A DNA stretch of 64,000 nt from Litorilituus sediminis. Its GTDB lineage: Bacteria > Pseudomonadota > Gammaproteobacteria > Enterobacterales > Alteromonadaceae. The notes under the pieces are model-generated. The model saw nothing but the letters and a program-made list of their open reading frames with translations, was not told the DNA's origin and did no database searches. This document shows, piece by piece, positions 1-7,891 of the stretch. The DNA is taken from NCBI RefSeq assembly GCF_004295665.1, contig NZ_CP034759.1:744001-808000 (forward strand), read 5' to 3'. The stretch's first letter is position 1. Every line of letters begins with the position of its first letter. A program made the translations under genes and the position numbers.

Positions 1-598
1 CACCTTTATAATACGGATTTCGAATATCTTGCTGGAAATACAACTTGGCTTTACTGATTTGTTGTTTTAATGGATTAACAAGCTCTTTAGCTAAGGTAAC
101 TCGCCTACTTTTCCCACCTTTACTATGCCAAACCATCACAGACAAATAATCAAAATCAATATCTTGTATACGTAGTCGTACAGTTTCCATTAAGCGCAAG
201 CCACTGCCATACATTAATTGGCATGCTAAAGCATGTATACCAGTCACATTATTAAGGAGCTTTGCAACTTCATTCATTGTTAACACCACAGGCAGTTTAG
301 GCGCTGCAGTACTCTTATTAAAGTTAAGCGTTAGGGTTAACGGTGCTTTTAAAATATCTCGATAAAGAAAGACTAAAGCATTTAGTGCTAACGCTTGTGT
401 TTTAGGCGCAACATTCAGCTCAACCGAAAGAAAGGTTAAAAACTGCTCCACCTCATTATTATGACAATTAGCGGGATGTGCTTTGCCATTGAAATTAATA
501 AATGCCTTAATCCAATACAGGTAGGTTTTCACTGTTCTTTTAGCATATCGCTTGGTAAACATTTGTTCACTTACATAATTCAAGAAAATCGATTTCAT
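1..598 (-). CDS. intI: Integron integrase IntI, C-terminus off the left edge
   Basis: Tyrosine recombinase that inserts and excises gene cassettes at attI and attC. About 199 N-terminal residues are visible. They hold the N-terminal SAM-like core-binding part with the integron-integrase style RTVKTYLYWIKAF, then FLTFLSVE, KTQALALNALVFLYRD and LPVVLTMNEV, and the box II start LMYGSGLRLMETVRLR, which carries the first catalytic Arg. The HxxR, the nucleophilic Tyr and the IntI-specific insertion would lie mostly beyond position 1. The ATG at 598 is preceded by GGGAGG at 604-609 with a 5-base spacer. The gene is divergent from the cassette array to its right, as in all integrons, and has a LexA box upstream. 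No stop is seen in the visible part. Confidence 0.93.
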   Translation of the reverse strand, partial: MKSIFLNYVSEQMFTKRYAKRTVKTYLYWIKAFINFNGKAHPANCHNNEVEQFLTFLSVELNVAPKTQALALNALVFLYRDILKAPLTLTLNFNKSTAAPKLPVVLTMNEVAKLLNNVTGIHALACQLMYGSGLRLMETVRLRIQDIDFDYLSVMVWHSKGGKSRRVTLAKELVNPLKQQISKAKLYFQQDIRNPYYKG

Positions 599-616
599 TA
601 CATCCTCCCAACAAAA

Positions 617-634
617 TACTGTATAAAAATACAG
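617..634 (-). promoter_or_regulatory. LexA (SOS) box in front of intI
   Basis: TACTGTATAAAAATACAG matches the gammaproteobacterial LexA consensus CTGT-N8-ACAG. It lies 19 bp upstream of the intI start codon and so would overlap its promoter. SOS control of integron integrases by LexA is well established, so cassette shuffling here is probably damage-inducible. Confidence 0.88.
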
Positions 635-666
635 TTTAGACGTGTTTTTCTCATTTTGCGTGAAAT

Positions 667-812
667 AAGGAAAAATTCCTCCTTTCACGCATCAACCAGT
701 CGAGTGCTTTTGTAATAAGTAATTGATTAATATTAAAACTAGGCGTATTGTATGCTTTTTAAAAAACATGAAAGAAGGAATAATTCCGTGTTTAAACAAG
801 GAATTTTTCCTT
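667..812. repeat. 14-bp inverted repeat pair in the intI-attI intergenic region
   Basis: AAGGAAAAATTCCT at 667-680 is the perfect reverse complement of AGGAATTTTTCCTT at 799-812. A third partial copy, AAGGAATAATTCC, lies near 775-787. The pair brackets the Pc-like promoter. It could be accessory integrase-binding sites of attI or a regulatory stem; the sequence alone does not decide. Confidence 0.6.
723..751 (+). promoter_or_regulatory. Candidate cassette promoter (Pc-like)
   Basis: TTGATT (723-728), a 17-bp spacer and TATTGT (746-751) form a plausible sigma-70 promoter that reads into the first cassette. Its place between intI and the array is where a Pc can lie, but only the motif spacing supports it. 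Confidence 0.4.
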
Positions 813-814
813 CT

Positions 815-853
815 AATAAGATGTTAGTTTGCTAAGGAAAGCTCGGTGCACAT
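815..853 (+). other. attI: attI region and first cassette junction
   Basis: The attI site must lie between intI and the first cassette. The best candidate crossover is G|TTAGTTT at 823-829, which resembles the GTTAGGT and GTTATAT junctions at the ends of later attC sites. The boundary is inferred by position. Confidence 0.5.
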
Positions 854-1348
854 ATGAAGTTTCGTGATATAAAAAAATCAGCCATAATTTGTGCCATTTT
901 CGGTGTTGGTTTACTGGTATTATTCTCAATTAGCGGCAAAGTTCCTAATCGTGAAAATTTGACCAAGATCGAGGGAAATATAGATTGGGTGAAAGCAACT
1001 GGAAAGCACGGGGATACACTTCGATTTAAATTCCAAGAAGATGATACCCACCTTGTTTACCATTCAATTGGCGGGAAAACGAGTAAAACTCATAGTGCCT
1101 TGGCTAAGAGAGGAGCGCACATAAGTGTTCTCTATGATCAAACTGATTCACACTCGCCACCATTTGATGAAAATGAATACCATACTATTTATGAATTAGT
1201 GCAAGACGGGAACATTGTCAGAAGCCATGATGTTATGGTAGAAAAATATGCTGCAAATAGTAGGTTAGCTGGCTGGATGGGGCTCGGTAGTTTAATATTT
1301 TCTGCTGGATTATTCCTAGCTTACAACAGGAAAAAAAACGCAAACTAA
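854..1348 (+). CDS. Cassette 1: membrane-anchored hypothetical protein
   Basis: A 164-residue protein I do not recognise. It has an N-terminal transmembrane helix (about residues 9-28), a central polar domain of about 100 residues rich in beta-type sequence, and a second helix near residues 139-156 followed by a basic RKK tail. Two helices flanking an exported beta domain recall DUF3592-like proteins, but that is only an impression. AAGGAAAG lies 12-13 bases upstream of the ATG. It is the first cassette after attI and so would be the best expressed. The stop codon lies inside its own attC. Confidence 0.75.
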   Translation: MKFRDIKKSAIICAIFGVGLLVLFSISGKVPNRENLTKIEGNIDWVKATGKHGDTLRFKFQEDDTHLVYHSIGGKTSKTHSALAKRGAHISVLYDQTDSHSPPFDENEYHTIYELVQDGNIVRSHDVMVEKYAANSRLAGWMGLGSLIFSAGLFLAYNRKKNAN

Positions 1349-1440
1349 CAAGCTAATAAATAAGGACAAAAAACAGTTGGCTGTTTTCGTTCCTCAACAT
1401 TTTAGCCAACAATTTTTTGCCCATTATTAGGGCGTTAGGT
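1345..1440 (+). other. attC: attC site of cassette 1
   Basis: It begins CTAACAAGCTAATAAATAAGG, has the paired arms CAGTTGGCTG and TTTTAGCCAAC, and ends GGGCGTTAGGT with the crossover G|TTAGGT. It is nearly the same as the attC sites at 5791 and 15313, as expected in a chromosomal integron whose attC sites are host-typical. Confidence 0.92.
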
Positions 1441-1452
1441 AACAAGAAAAGT

Positions 1453-1869
1453 ATGCGTTTAGCCTTAAGTTTGCTCTTATTATCTCTTTTTTCATTTTGT
1501 GCTATTTCACAGGAAGTTGCATATACAAAAGATGGTCGCATGGGGACAAAATGTTTCCCTGAGTACCAAGGCTCAAAAACCGGTATTTGTACCGTTAGTA
1601 TTATCCAATTAGCCCTTACTCCAGAAAAATATCATGGGAAAATTGTTAGAGTTAAAGGTACGCTTTTAATGCGGCATGAAGTTACCGGGATAAAATCCGG
1701 AGACCATAAAATTTGGATTCAGACTGATAATTTAGAAAAGTATTCCAAATTAGATAGTAAACGTGTACAAGTTCAAGGTGTTTTTAACGCTTTAAGTTTT
1801 GGTCATGGCGGCATGTGGGATGGTTCAATAGAAAACCCAACAGAAGTAAGGTTCATAGCTTCGTTGTAA
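1453..1869 (+). CDS. Cassette 2: exported OB-fold-like hypothetical protein
   Basis: The reading frame opens earlier, inside the attC, but the ATG at 1453 gives a clean signal peptide (MRLALSLLLLSLFSFCAIS) and is preferred. The mature part carries VSIIQLALTPEKYHGKIVRVKG, a pattern typical of small periplasmic OB-fold proteins that are common in integron cassettes. The molecular role is unknown. The stop is followed within 10 bp by the start of its attC, which is interrupted by an IS1111-type element. Confidence 0.75.
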   Translation: MRLALSLLLLSLFSFCAISQEVAYTKDGRMGTKCFPEYQGSKTGICTVSIIQLALTPEKYHGKIVRVKGTLLMRHEVTGIKSGDHKIWIQTDNLEKYSKLDSKRVQVQGVFNALSFGHGGMWDGSIENPTEVRFIASL

Positions 1870-1881
1870 TTGTTACCTAAC

Positions 1882-2348
1882 ACATATGAGCCTTATTCCC
1901 GTCAATAGACAATAGTATTTTTTTAGCTGCCGTTAGGCAGCTATTTGTTTGGCAATTTACAACAACATTTACTTCGCTATGTCGATAGGCCATTAAACAA
2001 ACGTTTACGGCAAACACATATAGAGGCTCTCTTAGTGTGATCTCATCACTGCCTGTTTTGTTTATCCTTAATGCAAACAGGGGCACTAGACATTTATCGG
2101 TTAACCTTAATCTGGCACTACTCAAGCAATATGATTACTTGTGGTTAAACAAGGTTCAGTTAGTTTCAGGCTCAGTTAAGGTGTAAACGCTTTTGCTTAT
2201 CGCAATAATGCGCACCAATGGCGAGTCTAATCAAGCCATGTGGCTTAAACTACTTGGCATAATAATTATCTTTTGTCTTACAGGTGCAATAATTATCAAC
2301 ATGCTCTTAATTATCCAGTTAGACGTTCAGCTCGCGCCATTGTGCGAC
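1882..2348 (-). ncRNA. Candidate guide (seek/bridge) RNA region of the IS1111 element
   Basis: The 467-bp 3' non-coding part lies where IS1111-type elements are known to encode their target-choosing RNA. It has no convincing gene. It holds a perfect 7-bp stem, AGCTGCC-GTTA-GGCAGCT (1925-1942), and stretches that look like the attC target: CAAGCAATA near 2123-2131 and GTTAAACAAGG at 2144-2154 (target TAACAAGC). Identical regions are at 6217-6683 and 10551-11017. RNA ends and pairing are inferred, not shown. Confidence 0.4.
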
Positions 2349-3392
2349 TTAACCTTTTAAAAATTTGTCTTCATCAAATACCTGCTTATCTCGTAGCATA
2401 AAATAGACACAACGACCTATTTTATGCGCTAATGCGGATAACGCTTTACCTTTGCTCATGCGTTTTTGTAATTTTGCCAAATAGCGTTTCGCTTTATCAT
2501 TACCTCGAAGGTAAAGTACGGCGGCCTCACTAAACGCCCATTTTAAATAGCCGTTACCTATTTTATTGCCACTGGTGCCGTACACTTTACCTGCTGATTC
2601 TGCTTTACATTTAACGAGCCGAGAATAAGAGGCAAACTGTTGAACACTTGGGAACCTGTTAATGTCACCTATTTCATACAGAATGGTTAATGCGAGTATC
2701 TGTCCAATACCAGGGAATGTACGAACAATATTAAGTAGAGCGCCGTAATGTTGCTTAGCTTTGTTTTCGATGAAGGATTCAACATGTTTAAGCTCTCGCA
2801 TATAACAATCGAGAATGTTCATATCGAGTTCAATCATGCGTTGCACGATGGGATCATCATAATGATGACGTAATCCTTCTCTAGCACTGACGTTTTTTAA
2901 ATTAAGTGATTGAGCAGGTAAGTTATATTGACTGTCAGTATTGATAACATGGGCTTTTAAGTCAGCGCCGTGGCGCATGATGTGCGTTCGTCTTCGCAGT
3001 AAATCACGTGTGGAACGCGTTTCTTGTGGATAGTTATAAGCTAAAGGAAAATTGCCGCCACGCATTAAACTGGCAATTTTATAAGAATCAATTTTATCAT
3101 TTTTAGCTTTACCGCCATGAATAGCTTTCATATAAAGCGCATGACCTAAAATAAATTCAATATTGAGTTCACGACAAAAGTCACTGACCCAATACCAGCA
3201 ATGCATACATTCAACGCCAACAACTACTTGCCCGATATAAGGTTTAAGTAGTTTTCGTAATTGATTAGGATCGGCTTTTATCTTTTGATGAAGAATTTTA
3301 TTACCATGTTTATCGAGAATACAAACGTATAAAAGTCGTGCATGTAGATCTATTCCACAATAATATTGGTGAAAAGTAGTGTAGAATTTCAT
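2349..3392 (-). CDS. IS110/IS1111-type transposase, copy a
   Basis: A DEDD-type recombinase of 347 residues. The RuvC-like N-terminal half starts YYCGIDLHARLLYVCILD (first Asp), then VVGVECMHCWYWV and the NDKIDSYKIASLM motif. The C-terminal transposase_20 part has VRTFPGIGQILALTILYEIGDINRF and ASYSRLVKCKAESAGK with the conserved Ser nucleophile region. Length and order are normal for IS110 transposases. It is intact here and in copy b and frameshifted in copy c. It moves the element into attC sites and is not a cassette gene. Confidence 0.93.
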   Translation of the reverse strand: MKFYTTFHQYYCGIDLHARLLYVCILDKHGNKILHQKIKADPNQLRKLLKPYIGQVVVGVECMHCWYWVSDFCRELNIEFILGHALYMKAIHGGKAKNDKIDSYKIASLMRGGNFPLAYNYPQETRSTRDLLRRRTHIMRHGADLKAHVINTDSQYNLPAQSLNLKNVSAREGLRHHYDDPIVQRMIELDMNILDCYMRELKHVESFIENKAKQHYGALLNIVRTFPGIGQILALTILYEIGDINRFPSVQQFASYSRLVKCKAESAGKVYGTSGNKIGNGYLKWAFSEAAVLYLRGNDKAKRYLAKLQKRMSKGKALSALAHKIGRCVYFMLRDKQVFDEDKFLKG

Positions 3393-3565
3393 AGAGCTTT
3401 CTCCTTTTGGTTTGGTCGCCTTAAAGTTTAGCCGAATGCTAAACTTTGGGGAGAAGGCTCAATTAGTATCAAGCCAATTAAGCGGGACTAAAAACAGTTT
3501 GCTCGGTTTCGCTTCGCTACACATTTTAGCAAACTAATTTTTAGCCCCTTATTGGGTAATGCCAG

Positions 3566-4897
3566 TCAGTTAAGCTGATTGGCATTTTTTGTATTCCTTG
3601 GATACCTTTGGGGTTTTGCCTTAACCCACCTTGGGTATTGCCTCTCTTCACGCCGCTCTGGTAATTTAAAATAAGTCATTTGTGTCAGTAAAGCTTCATA
3701 GTGTTTGGGAATATTGCCAGGGCTAGACAGAGGCAATGTGGCAAAGAACTGAGTAATTGCCATTGAGCAACTCGTGAAGCTAAGCTGATTAGGCCAAGTG
3801 CTATTAAGCTTTCTTGCTGCCGCTGTCATCCCTTGCCTTATCAAGTTGTAGCACAGAAGGAGTCCCCATAACTCCTGTTCAATCATATCTGGTCGCTTGC
3901 TTCTTAAAGTATAAGCGCTGTTAAGTAGCGATTGTTTCATCTCTCGATAGCCTAATTCTATTTCCCAGCGATACCGGTATAACTCAACCATTTCTTCGCT
4001 TGGAAAGCGTATTGGGTCGACCATTGAGGTCAGAATACGGTACTCTTTACCTTTAATTTTTTTACTCACTAATCTGGCTTCAATATGTTCTGGTAGGTCA
4101 TTAAATTTTTTACGAGCTTGAGGCGTTGTTGTTAACCGAATACGTTTATCATTCTTGCCCAAACTCTGGATGACATCGTAATTTAAGTCTTTACGAGCTG
4201 GTATCATCCAGTGTCTTTGTTCTCCTGCTTGATGCCATCGATTGAGCAAACCAAGCGAGTAATAGCCTTTATCGAAGATAGTTAATGTATTATCTGGTGT
4301 CGTTTCTATTAGCCCTTCTGCTAATTTCATTTCATTAGTTCGGTAACCTGAAAATACGCTGTTGATTAGCTGGTGGCTCGTAATTTCCATGTGACAAACC
4401 ATACGGATTTGAGGATAAATATTTTCTCTATGCTGGTTACTTTGCGTTTCAAATACTTTGTGGTTTTCAGCAGTATCGGCGACTCGCCATACGACACCAT
4501 CAACGGCTAGCAGGTTCAAGCCCGCCCATGTTTCAAACTGGTTCGATTCATAACCATGCTGTGCCATCACTTTAAACACTTCTTTAACGGCATCTGCGCC
4601 TAACCTTTGTCTTGCTTGAACCAGTGCGCTTGGTGCCACTAATGGCTTTTTATCAGGCAACATGATATCCATCTGAGTGGCTATATCCCAAACCGACTTC
4701 TGACGATATAGTGCCATACCGATAATTGACCAAAGCACGGTTTCAAGTGGTAGGCGCCTTTTTCTAATTGTGGCGACGCCAGCTTGTTTAAAGCCTTGTT
4801 TAATCAACTCAGGGGAGAGCAACTCTGCGTATTTCTCAAAGGTGTGGAAGGTATTACAAGAACTAAAGGCTGTAGCAAGTTCACTTTCAAAGCGCAT
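3566..4897 (-). CDS. IS4-family transposase, intact copy
   Basis: A 443-residue DDE transposase. An N-terminal IS4 domain ([33 protein letters not shown]) precedes the RNase H-like core with LNLLAVDGV (first Asp), [10 protein letters not shown] (second Asp) and the family signature Y-2-R-3-E-6-K in [15 protein letters not shown]. The ATG at 4897 follows directly on the U-run of a terminator hairpin and has no ribosome-binding site, which should keep expression very low. The stop lies inside the left terminal repeat. The second copy at 7901-9231 is frameshifted. Confidence 0.94.
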   Translation of the reverse strand: MRFESELATAFSSCNTFHTFEKYAELLSPELIKQGFKQAGVATIRKRRLPLETVLWSIIGMALYRQKSVWDIATQMDIMLPDKKPLVAPSALVQARQRLGADAVKEVFKVMAQHGYESNQFETWAGLNLLAVDGVVWRVADTAENHKVFETQSNQHRENIYPQIRMVCHMEITSHQLINSVFSGYRTNEMKLAEGLIETTPDNTLTIFDKGYYSLGLLNRWHQAGEQRHWMIPARKDLNYDVIQSLGKNDKRIRLTTTPQARKKFNDLPEHIEARLVSKKIKGKEYRILTSMVDPIRFPSEEMVELYRYRWEIELGYREMKQSLLNSAYTLRSKRPDMIEQELWGLLLCYNLIRQGMTAAARKLNSTWPNQLSFTSCSMAITQFFATLPLSSPGNIPKHYEALLTQMTYFKLPERREERQYPRWVKAKPQRYPRNTKNANQLN

Positions 4898-4929
4898 AAA
4901 AAAATCCGATAAACTTTATTTATCGGATT
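4898..4929 (-). terminator. Terminator hairpin directly upstream of the IS4 transposase start
   Basis: On the minus strand AATCCGATAAA pairs with TTTATCGGATT (4903-4929) and is followed by seven U and then the start codon. It would stop outside transcription from entering the transposase gene. The same arrangement is repeated at 9232-9263 and, with a different sequence, in the broken IS4 element at 13882-13914. Confidence 0.75.
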
Positions 4930-5039
4930 CTTACATATTGTAGGGATCGTTCAATTGATCCCCAAACTTTTTTGCCTTAACTGATCGGCATTACCCTTAT
5001 TGGGGCGTTATATGCTTTTTCGAGTCAGGAGTAAGAAAC

Positions 5040-5387
5040 TTGAGTATTGAGTCAGTTCAAAAAGAATGTTGTGATCATTATCAAGCAATTTATGCTCCTG
5101 TTGAGCCTACTCAGCTTGTTACTATTTCTAAAGGCATTTATGAGGGCTTAACACCAGTTGAAGGAGTTCGTTACCCATCACCAAATCATATGAGTGGTTG
5201 GTGGTTAACTACAGATGAGTACGACGGTAATACTAGCTCATTAGTTACGGTGCACTTTGAGCACATCATTGAAAAACGCCCTGAATTAGCAATATATATG
5301 GCTCTTCCATTCGGGTATCGTTTTAACTTAGGCGGTGAGTCAGAGCATGTTTGGTTTGACCAAGCAGTGGCAGATGAAAGCATATAA
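5040..5387 (+). CDS. Cassette 3: Imm33/DUF2185-like small protein
   Basis: A 115-residue soluble protein. The start is TTG at 5040 with AGGAG at 5027-5031. The centre reads SGWWLTTDEYDGN and the end ELAIYMALPFGYRFNLGG, resembling the Imm33/DUF2185 family of polymorphic-toxin immunity-like proteins (a short domain with a conserved GWxLTxDEY motif and a hydrophobic PxGYRF turn). The assignment is from memory of the family style. The stop codon forms the first bases of its attC. An identical copy is at 9374-9721. Confidence 0.7.
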   Translation: MSIESVQKECCDHYQAIYAPVEPTQLVTISKGIYEGLTPVEGVRYPSPNHMSGWWLTTDEYDGNTSSLVTVHFEHIIEKRPELAIYMALPFGYRFNLGGESEHVWFDQAVADESI

Positions 5388-5482
5388 CAAAGTGCTTAAA
5401 AGGCGGACACAAAAAGCTTGGCTGTGCTCGTTCCTCGCAAATTTTAGCCAAGCATTTTGTGCCGTTTAGCACGGCGTTATAT
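5385..5482 (+). other. attC: attC site of cassette 3
   Basis: It starts ATAACAAAGTGCTTAAAAGG, has paired arms AAAGCTTGGCTG and TTTTAGCCAAGCATTTTG, and ends CACGGCGTTATATGCC. The copy in unit 2 is at 9719-9816. Confidence 0.9.
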
Positions 5483-5502
5483 GCCAAGGAGTGTTTACCG
5501 CA

Positions 5503-5793
5503 ATGTCAGGTTATAAATTTTCAGGTTACGACTTTTGTGGTGGCTATGATGATGGAAGTACCATCTTTATGTTTGTTGACCCTGAGGATGAATCAAAAGG
5601 TTTTACTTTATCGTTGAGAGACCATGAAGGATTTGATGATCATGATGAATTACTTTATGAAGATGAGGGTGATGTACCAGAAGAGTTTAAAGGCTTAATC
5701 CTATCAGAACTTAATCAAGTACTAATTGAGCATAAAGATAATACCGAAGCATGTGAAATAGTTAGTCGTTGCATTGTAGCTATTGGCATATAA
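5503..5793 (+). CDS. Cassette 4: acidic hypothetical protein
   Basis: A 96-residue, strongly acidic protein of unknown function (MSGYKFSGYDFCGGYDDG, then DDHDELLYEDEGDVPEEF). The start is set at the ATG 5503 because AAGGAG at 5486-5491 is 11 bases away; a longer GTG start at 5491 would overlap that site. No membrane segment or known motif is seen. It is identical to the copy at 9837-10127. The stop codon lies in its attC. Confidence 0.7.
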   Translation: MSGYKFSGYDFCGGYDDGSTIFMFVDPEDESKGFTLSLRDHEGFDDHDELLYEDEGDVPEEFKGLILSELNQVLIEHKDNTEACEIVSRCIVAIGI

Positions 5794-5885
5794 CAAGCTA
5801 ATAAATAAGGACAAAAAACAGTTGGCTGTTTTCGTCCCTCAACATTTTAGCCAACAATTTTTTGCCCATTATTAGGGCGTTATAT
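5791..5885 (+). other. attC: attC site of cassette 4
   Basis: TAACAAGCTAATAAATAAGG, arms CAGTTGGCTG and TTTTAGCCAAC, end AGGGCGTTATATGCC. It is almost the same as the attC of cassette 1. The unit 2 copy is at 10125-10219. Confidence 0.92.
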
Positions 5886-5902
5886 GCCATGGAGGATCGC
5901 AG

Positions 5903-6205
5903 TTGCCAAATAAGCCTTGGGTAAATATTTATAATCATATTTACGAAGATTGTATTGTTGGGAACACTGAGGGACTTGAGAAGCTAAAATTAGCTATAGA
6001 TAAAGCTTTAGCTGACGGCAATTATCAACTCGAAGATGACCTTGAAACTGACTTTGCATCAATTTGCTCAACAGAAGAAGAACTTCCTGAAGAGGAGCAA
6101 AGTAAAACATCAAAACTTATTGGTGTTATCATCATGTCAATTTTGTTTATTTGGCTTTTAGTGTTGCCTGTTTTTGGTATTTACAAGCTTTGGTTGTCGC
6201 TTTAA
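5903..6205 (+). CDS. Cassette 5: small C-tail membrane protein
   Basis: A 100-residue protein of unknown function. The start is TTG at 5903 with GGAGG at 5891-5895. Residues 1-70 are acidic and helical (ETDFASICSTEEELPEEEQ) and residues 73-95 form one transmembrane helix (GVIIMSILFIWLLVLPVFG), giving a tail-anchored layout. The identical copy is at 10237-10539. Its attC is split by an IS1111 element in both units. Confidence 0.7.
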   Translation: MPNKPWVNIYNHIYEDCIVGNTEGLEKLKLAIDKALADGNYQLEDDLETDFASICSTEEELPEEEQSKTSKLIGVIIMSILFIWLLVLPVFGIYKLWLSL

Positions 6206-6216
6206 TGGCATATAAC

Positions 6217-7805
6217 ACATATGAGCCTTATTCCCGTCAATAGACAATAGTATTTTTTTAGCTGCCGTTAGGCAGCTATTTGTTTGGCAATTTACAACAA
6301 CATTTACTTCGCTATGTCGATAGGCCATTAAACAAACGTTTACGGCAAACACATATAGAGGCTCTCTTAGTGTGATCTCATCACTGCCTGTTTTGTTTAT
6401 CCTTAATGCAAACAGGGGCACTAGACATTTATCGGTTAACCTTAATCTGGCACTACTCAAGCAATATGATTACTTGTGGTTAAACAAGGTTCAGTTAGTT
6501 TCAGGCTCAGTTAAGGTGTAAACGCTTTTGCTTATCGCAATAATGCGCACCAATGGCGAGTCTAATCAAGCCATGTGGCTTAAACTACTTGGCATAATAA
6601 TTATCTTTTGTCTTACAGGTGCAATAATTATCAACATGCTCTTAATTATCCAGTTAGACGTTCAGCTCGCGCCATTGTGCGACTTAACCTTTTAAAAATT
6701 TGTCTTCATCAAATACCTGCTTATCTCGTAGCATAAAATAGACACAACGACCTATTTTATGCGCTAATGCGGATAACGCTTTACCTTTGCTCATGCGTTT
6801 TTGTAATTTTGCCAAATAGCGTTTCGCTTTATCATTACCTCGAAGGTAAAGTACGGCGGCCTCACTAAACGCCCATTTTAAATAGCCGTTACCTATTTTA
6901 TTGCCACTGGTGCCGTACACTTTACCTGCTGATTCTGCTTTACATTTAACGAGCCGAGAATAAGAGGCAAACTGTTGAACACTTGGGAACCTGTTAATGT
7001 CACCTATTTCATACAGAATGGTTAATGCGAGTATCTGTCCAATACCAGGGAATGTACGAACAATATTAAGTAGAGCGCCGTAATGTTGCTTAGCTTTGTT
7101 TTCGATGAAGGATTCAACATGTTTAAGCTCTCGCATATAACAATCGAGAATGTTCATATCGAGTTCAATCATGCGTTGCACGATGGGATCATCATAATGA
7201 TGACGTAATCCTTCTCTAGCACTGACGTTTTTTAAATTAAGTGATTGAGCAGGTAAGTTATATTGACTGTCAGTATTGATAACATGGGCTTTTAAGTCAG
7301 CGCCGTGGCGCATGATGTGCGTTCGTCTTCGCAGTAAATCACGTGTGGAACGCGTTTCTTGTGGATAGTTATAAGCTAAAGGAAAATTGCCGCCACGCAT
7401 TAAACTGGCAATTTTATAAGAATCAATTTTATCATTTTTAGCTTTACCGCCATGAATAGCTTTCATATAAAGCGCATGACCTAAAATAAATTCAATATTG
7501 AGTTCACGACAAAAGTCACTGACCCAATACCAGCAATGCATACATTCAACGCCAACAACTACTTGCCCGATATAAGGTTTAAGTAGTTTTCGTAATTGAT
7601 TAGGATCGGCTTTTATCTTTTGATGAAGAATTTTATTACCATGTTTATCGAGAATACAAACGTATAAAAGTCGTGCATGTAGATCTATTCCACAATAATA
7701 TTGGTGAAAAGTAGTGTAGAATTTCATAGAGCTTTCTCCTTTTGGTTTGGTCGCCTTAAAGTTTAGCCGAATGCTAAACTTTGGGGAGAAGGCTCAATTA
7801 GTATC
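6217..7805 (-). mobile_element. IS1111-type element, copy b (hybrid flanks)
   Basis: The same element as copy a. Its left flank is ATATAAC (the attC of cassette 5, as for copy c) and its right flank AAGCCAATTAAGCGGG (as for copy a). These mixed flanks are what recombination between copies a and c would leave at a duplication junction. Confidence 0.88.
6684..7727 (-). CDS. IS110/IS1111-type transposase, copy b
   Basis: Identical in protein sequence to copy a (347 residues, DEDD catalytic part plus transposase_20 part). It is intact and has the same short leader and long 3' non-coding region (6217-6683). Confidence 0.92.
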   Translation of the reverse strand: MKFYTTFHQYYCGIDLHARLLYVCILDKHGNKILHQKIKADPNQLRKLLKPYIGQVVVGVECMHCWYWVSDFCRELNIEFILGHALYMKAIHGGKAKNDKIDSYKIASLMRGGNFPLAYNYPQETRSTRDLLRRRTHIMRHGADLKAHVINTDSQYNLPAQSLNLKNVSAREGLRHHYDDPIVQRMIELDMNILDCYMRELKHVESFIENKAKQHYGALLNIVRTFPGIGQILALTILYEIGDINRFPSVQQFASYSRLVKCKAESAGKVYGTSGNKIGNGYLKWAFSEAAVLYLRGNDKAKRYLAKLQKRMSKGKALSALAHKIGRCVYFMLRDKQVFDEDKFLKG

Positions 7806-7891
7806 AAGCCAATTAAGCGGGACTAAAAACAGTTTGCTCGGTTTCGCTTCGCTACACATTTTAGCAAACTAATTTTTAGCCCCTTATTGGG

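Larger units (their letters stand above)
1882..3470 (-). mobile_element. IS110 family, IS1111 subgroup element in an attC, copy a
   Basis: The element splits a cassette site: TAAC (1878-1881) is on its left and AAGCCAATTAAGCGGG (from 3471) on its right, which rejoin as TAACAAGCC, the start of a normal attC. The boundaries are ambiguous by one base. There is no target duplication. The transposase has a short 5' leader of about 80 bp and a long 3' non-coding part of about 467 bp, the layout of the IS1111 subgroup. Insertion in attC matches the published IS1111-attC group. Copies b and c lie at 6217-7805 and 10551-12140. Confidence 0.88.
3557..4993 (-). mobile_element. IS4-family element nested in the attC, copy a
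   Basis: The ends are TAATGCCAGTCAGTTAAG and CTTAACTGATCGGCATTA, inverted repeats matching at 16 of 18 positions. They are flanked by an 11-bp direct repeat, CCCTTATTGGG, at 3546-3556 and 4994-5004. Length is 1,437 bp with one transposase. An 11-bp target duplication fits the IS4 subgroup of the family. Confidence 0.93.
3471..5012 (+). other. attC: attC right part, split by an IS4 element (unit 1)
   Basis: Left piece 3471-3556 has AAAAACAGTTTGCTCGG and the pairing arm TTTTAGCAAACTAATTTTTAG. Right piece 4994-5012 ends GGGGCGTTATATGC. With both insertions removed the site reads as a normal attC that starts TAACAAGCC. It probably no longer works while interrupted. Confidence 0.8.

Noticed and set aside
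461-715. 84-residue plus-strand frame at the left end
   Set aside because: It is antisense to the start of intI and its LexA-controlled leader, with no ribosome-binding site.
1925-1942. Intrinsic terminator in the IS1111 element
   Set aside because: The stem AGCTGCC/GGCAGCT has its T-run on the wrong side for the plus strand and an A-run on the minus strand, so it is noted only as part of the candidate guide RNA region.
1877-2125. 82- to 100-residue minus-strand frames (also at 6158-6460 and 10492-10794)
   Set aside because: They lie in the 3' non-coding part of the IS1111 elements, run across the element end, and have no protein-like composition.
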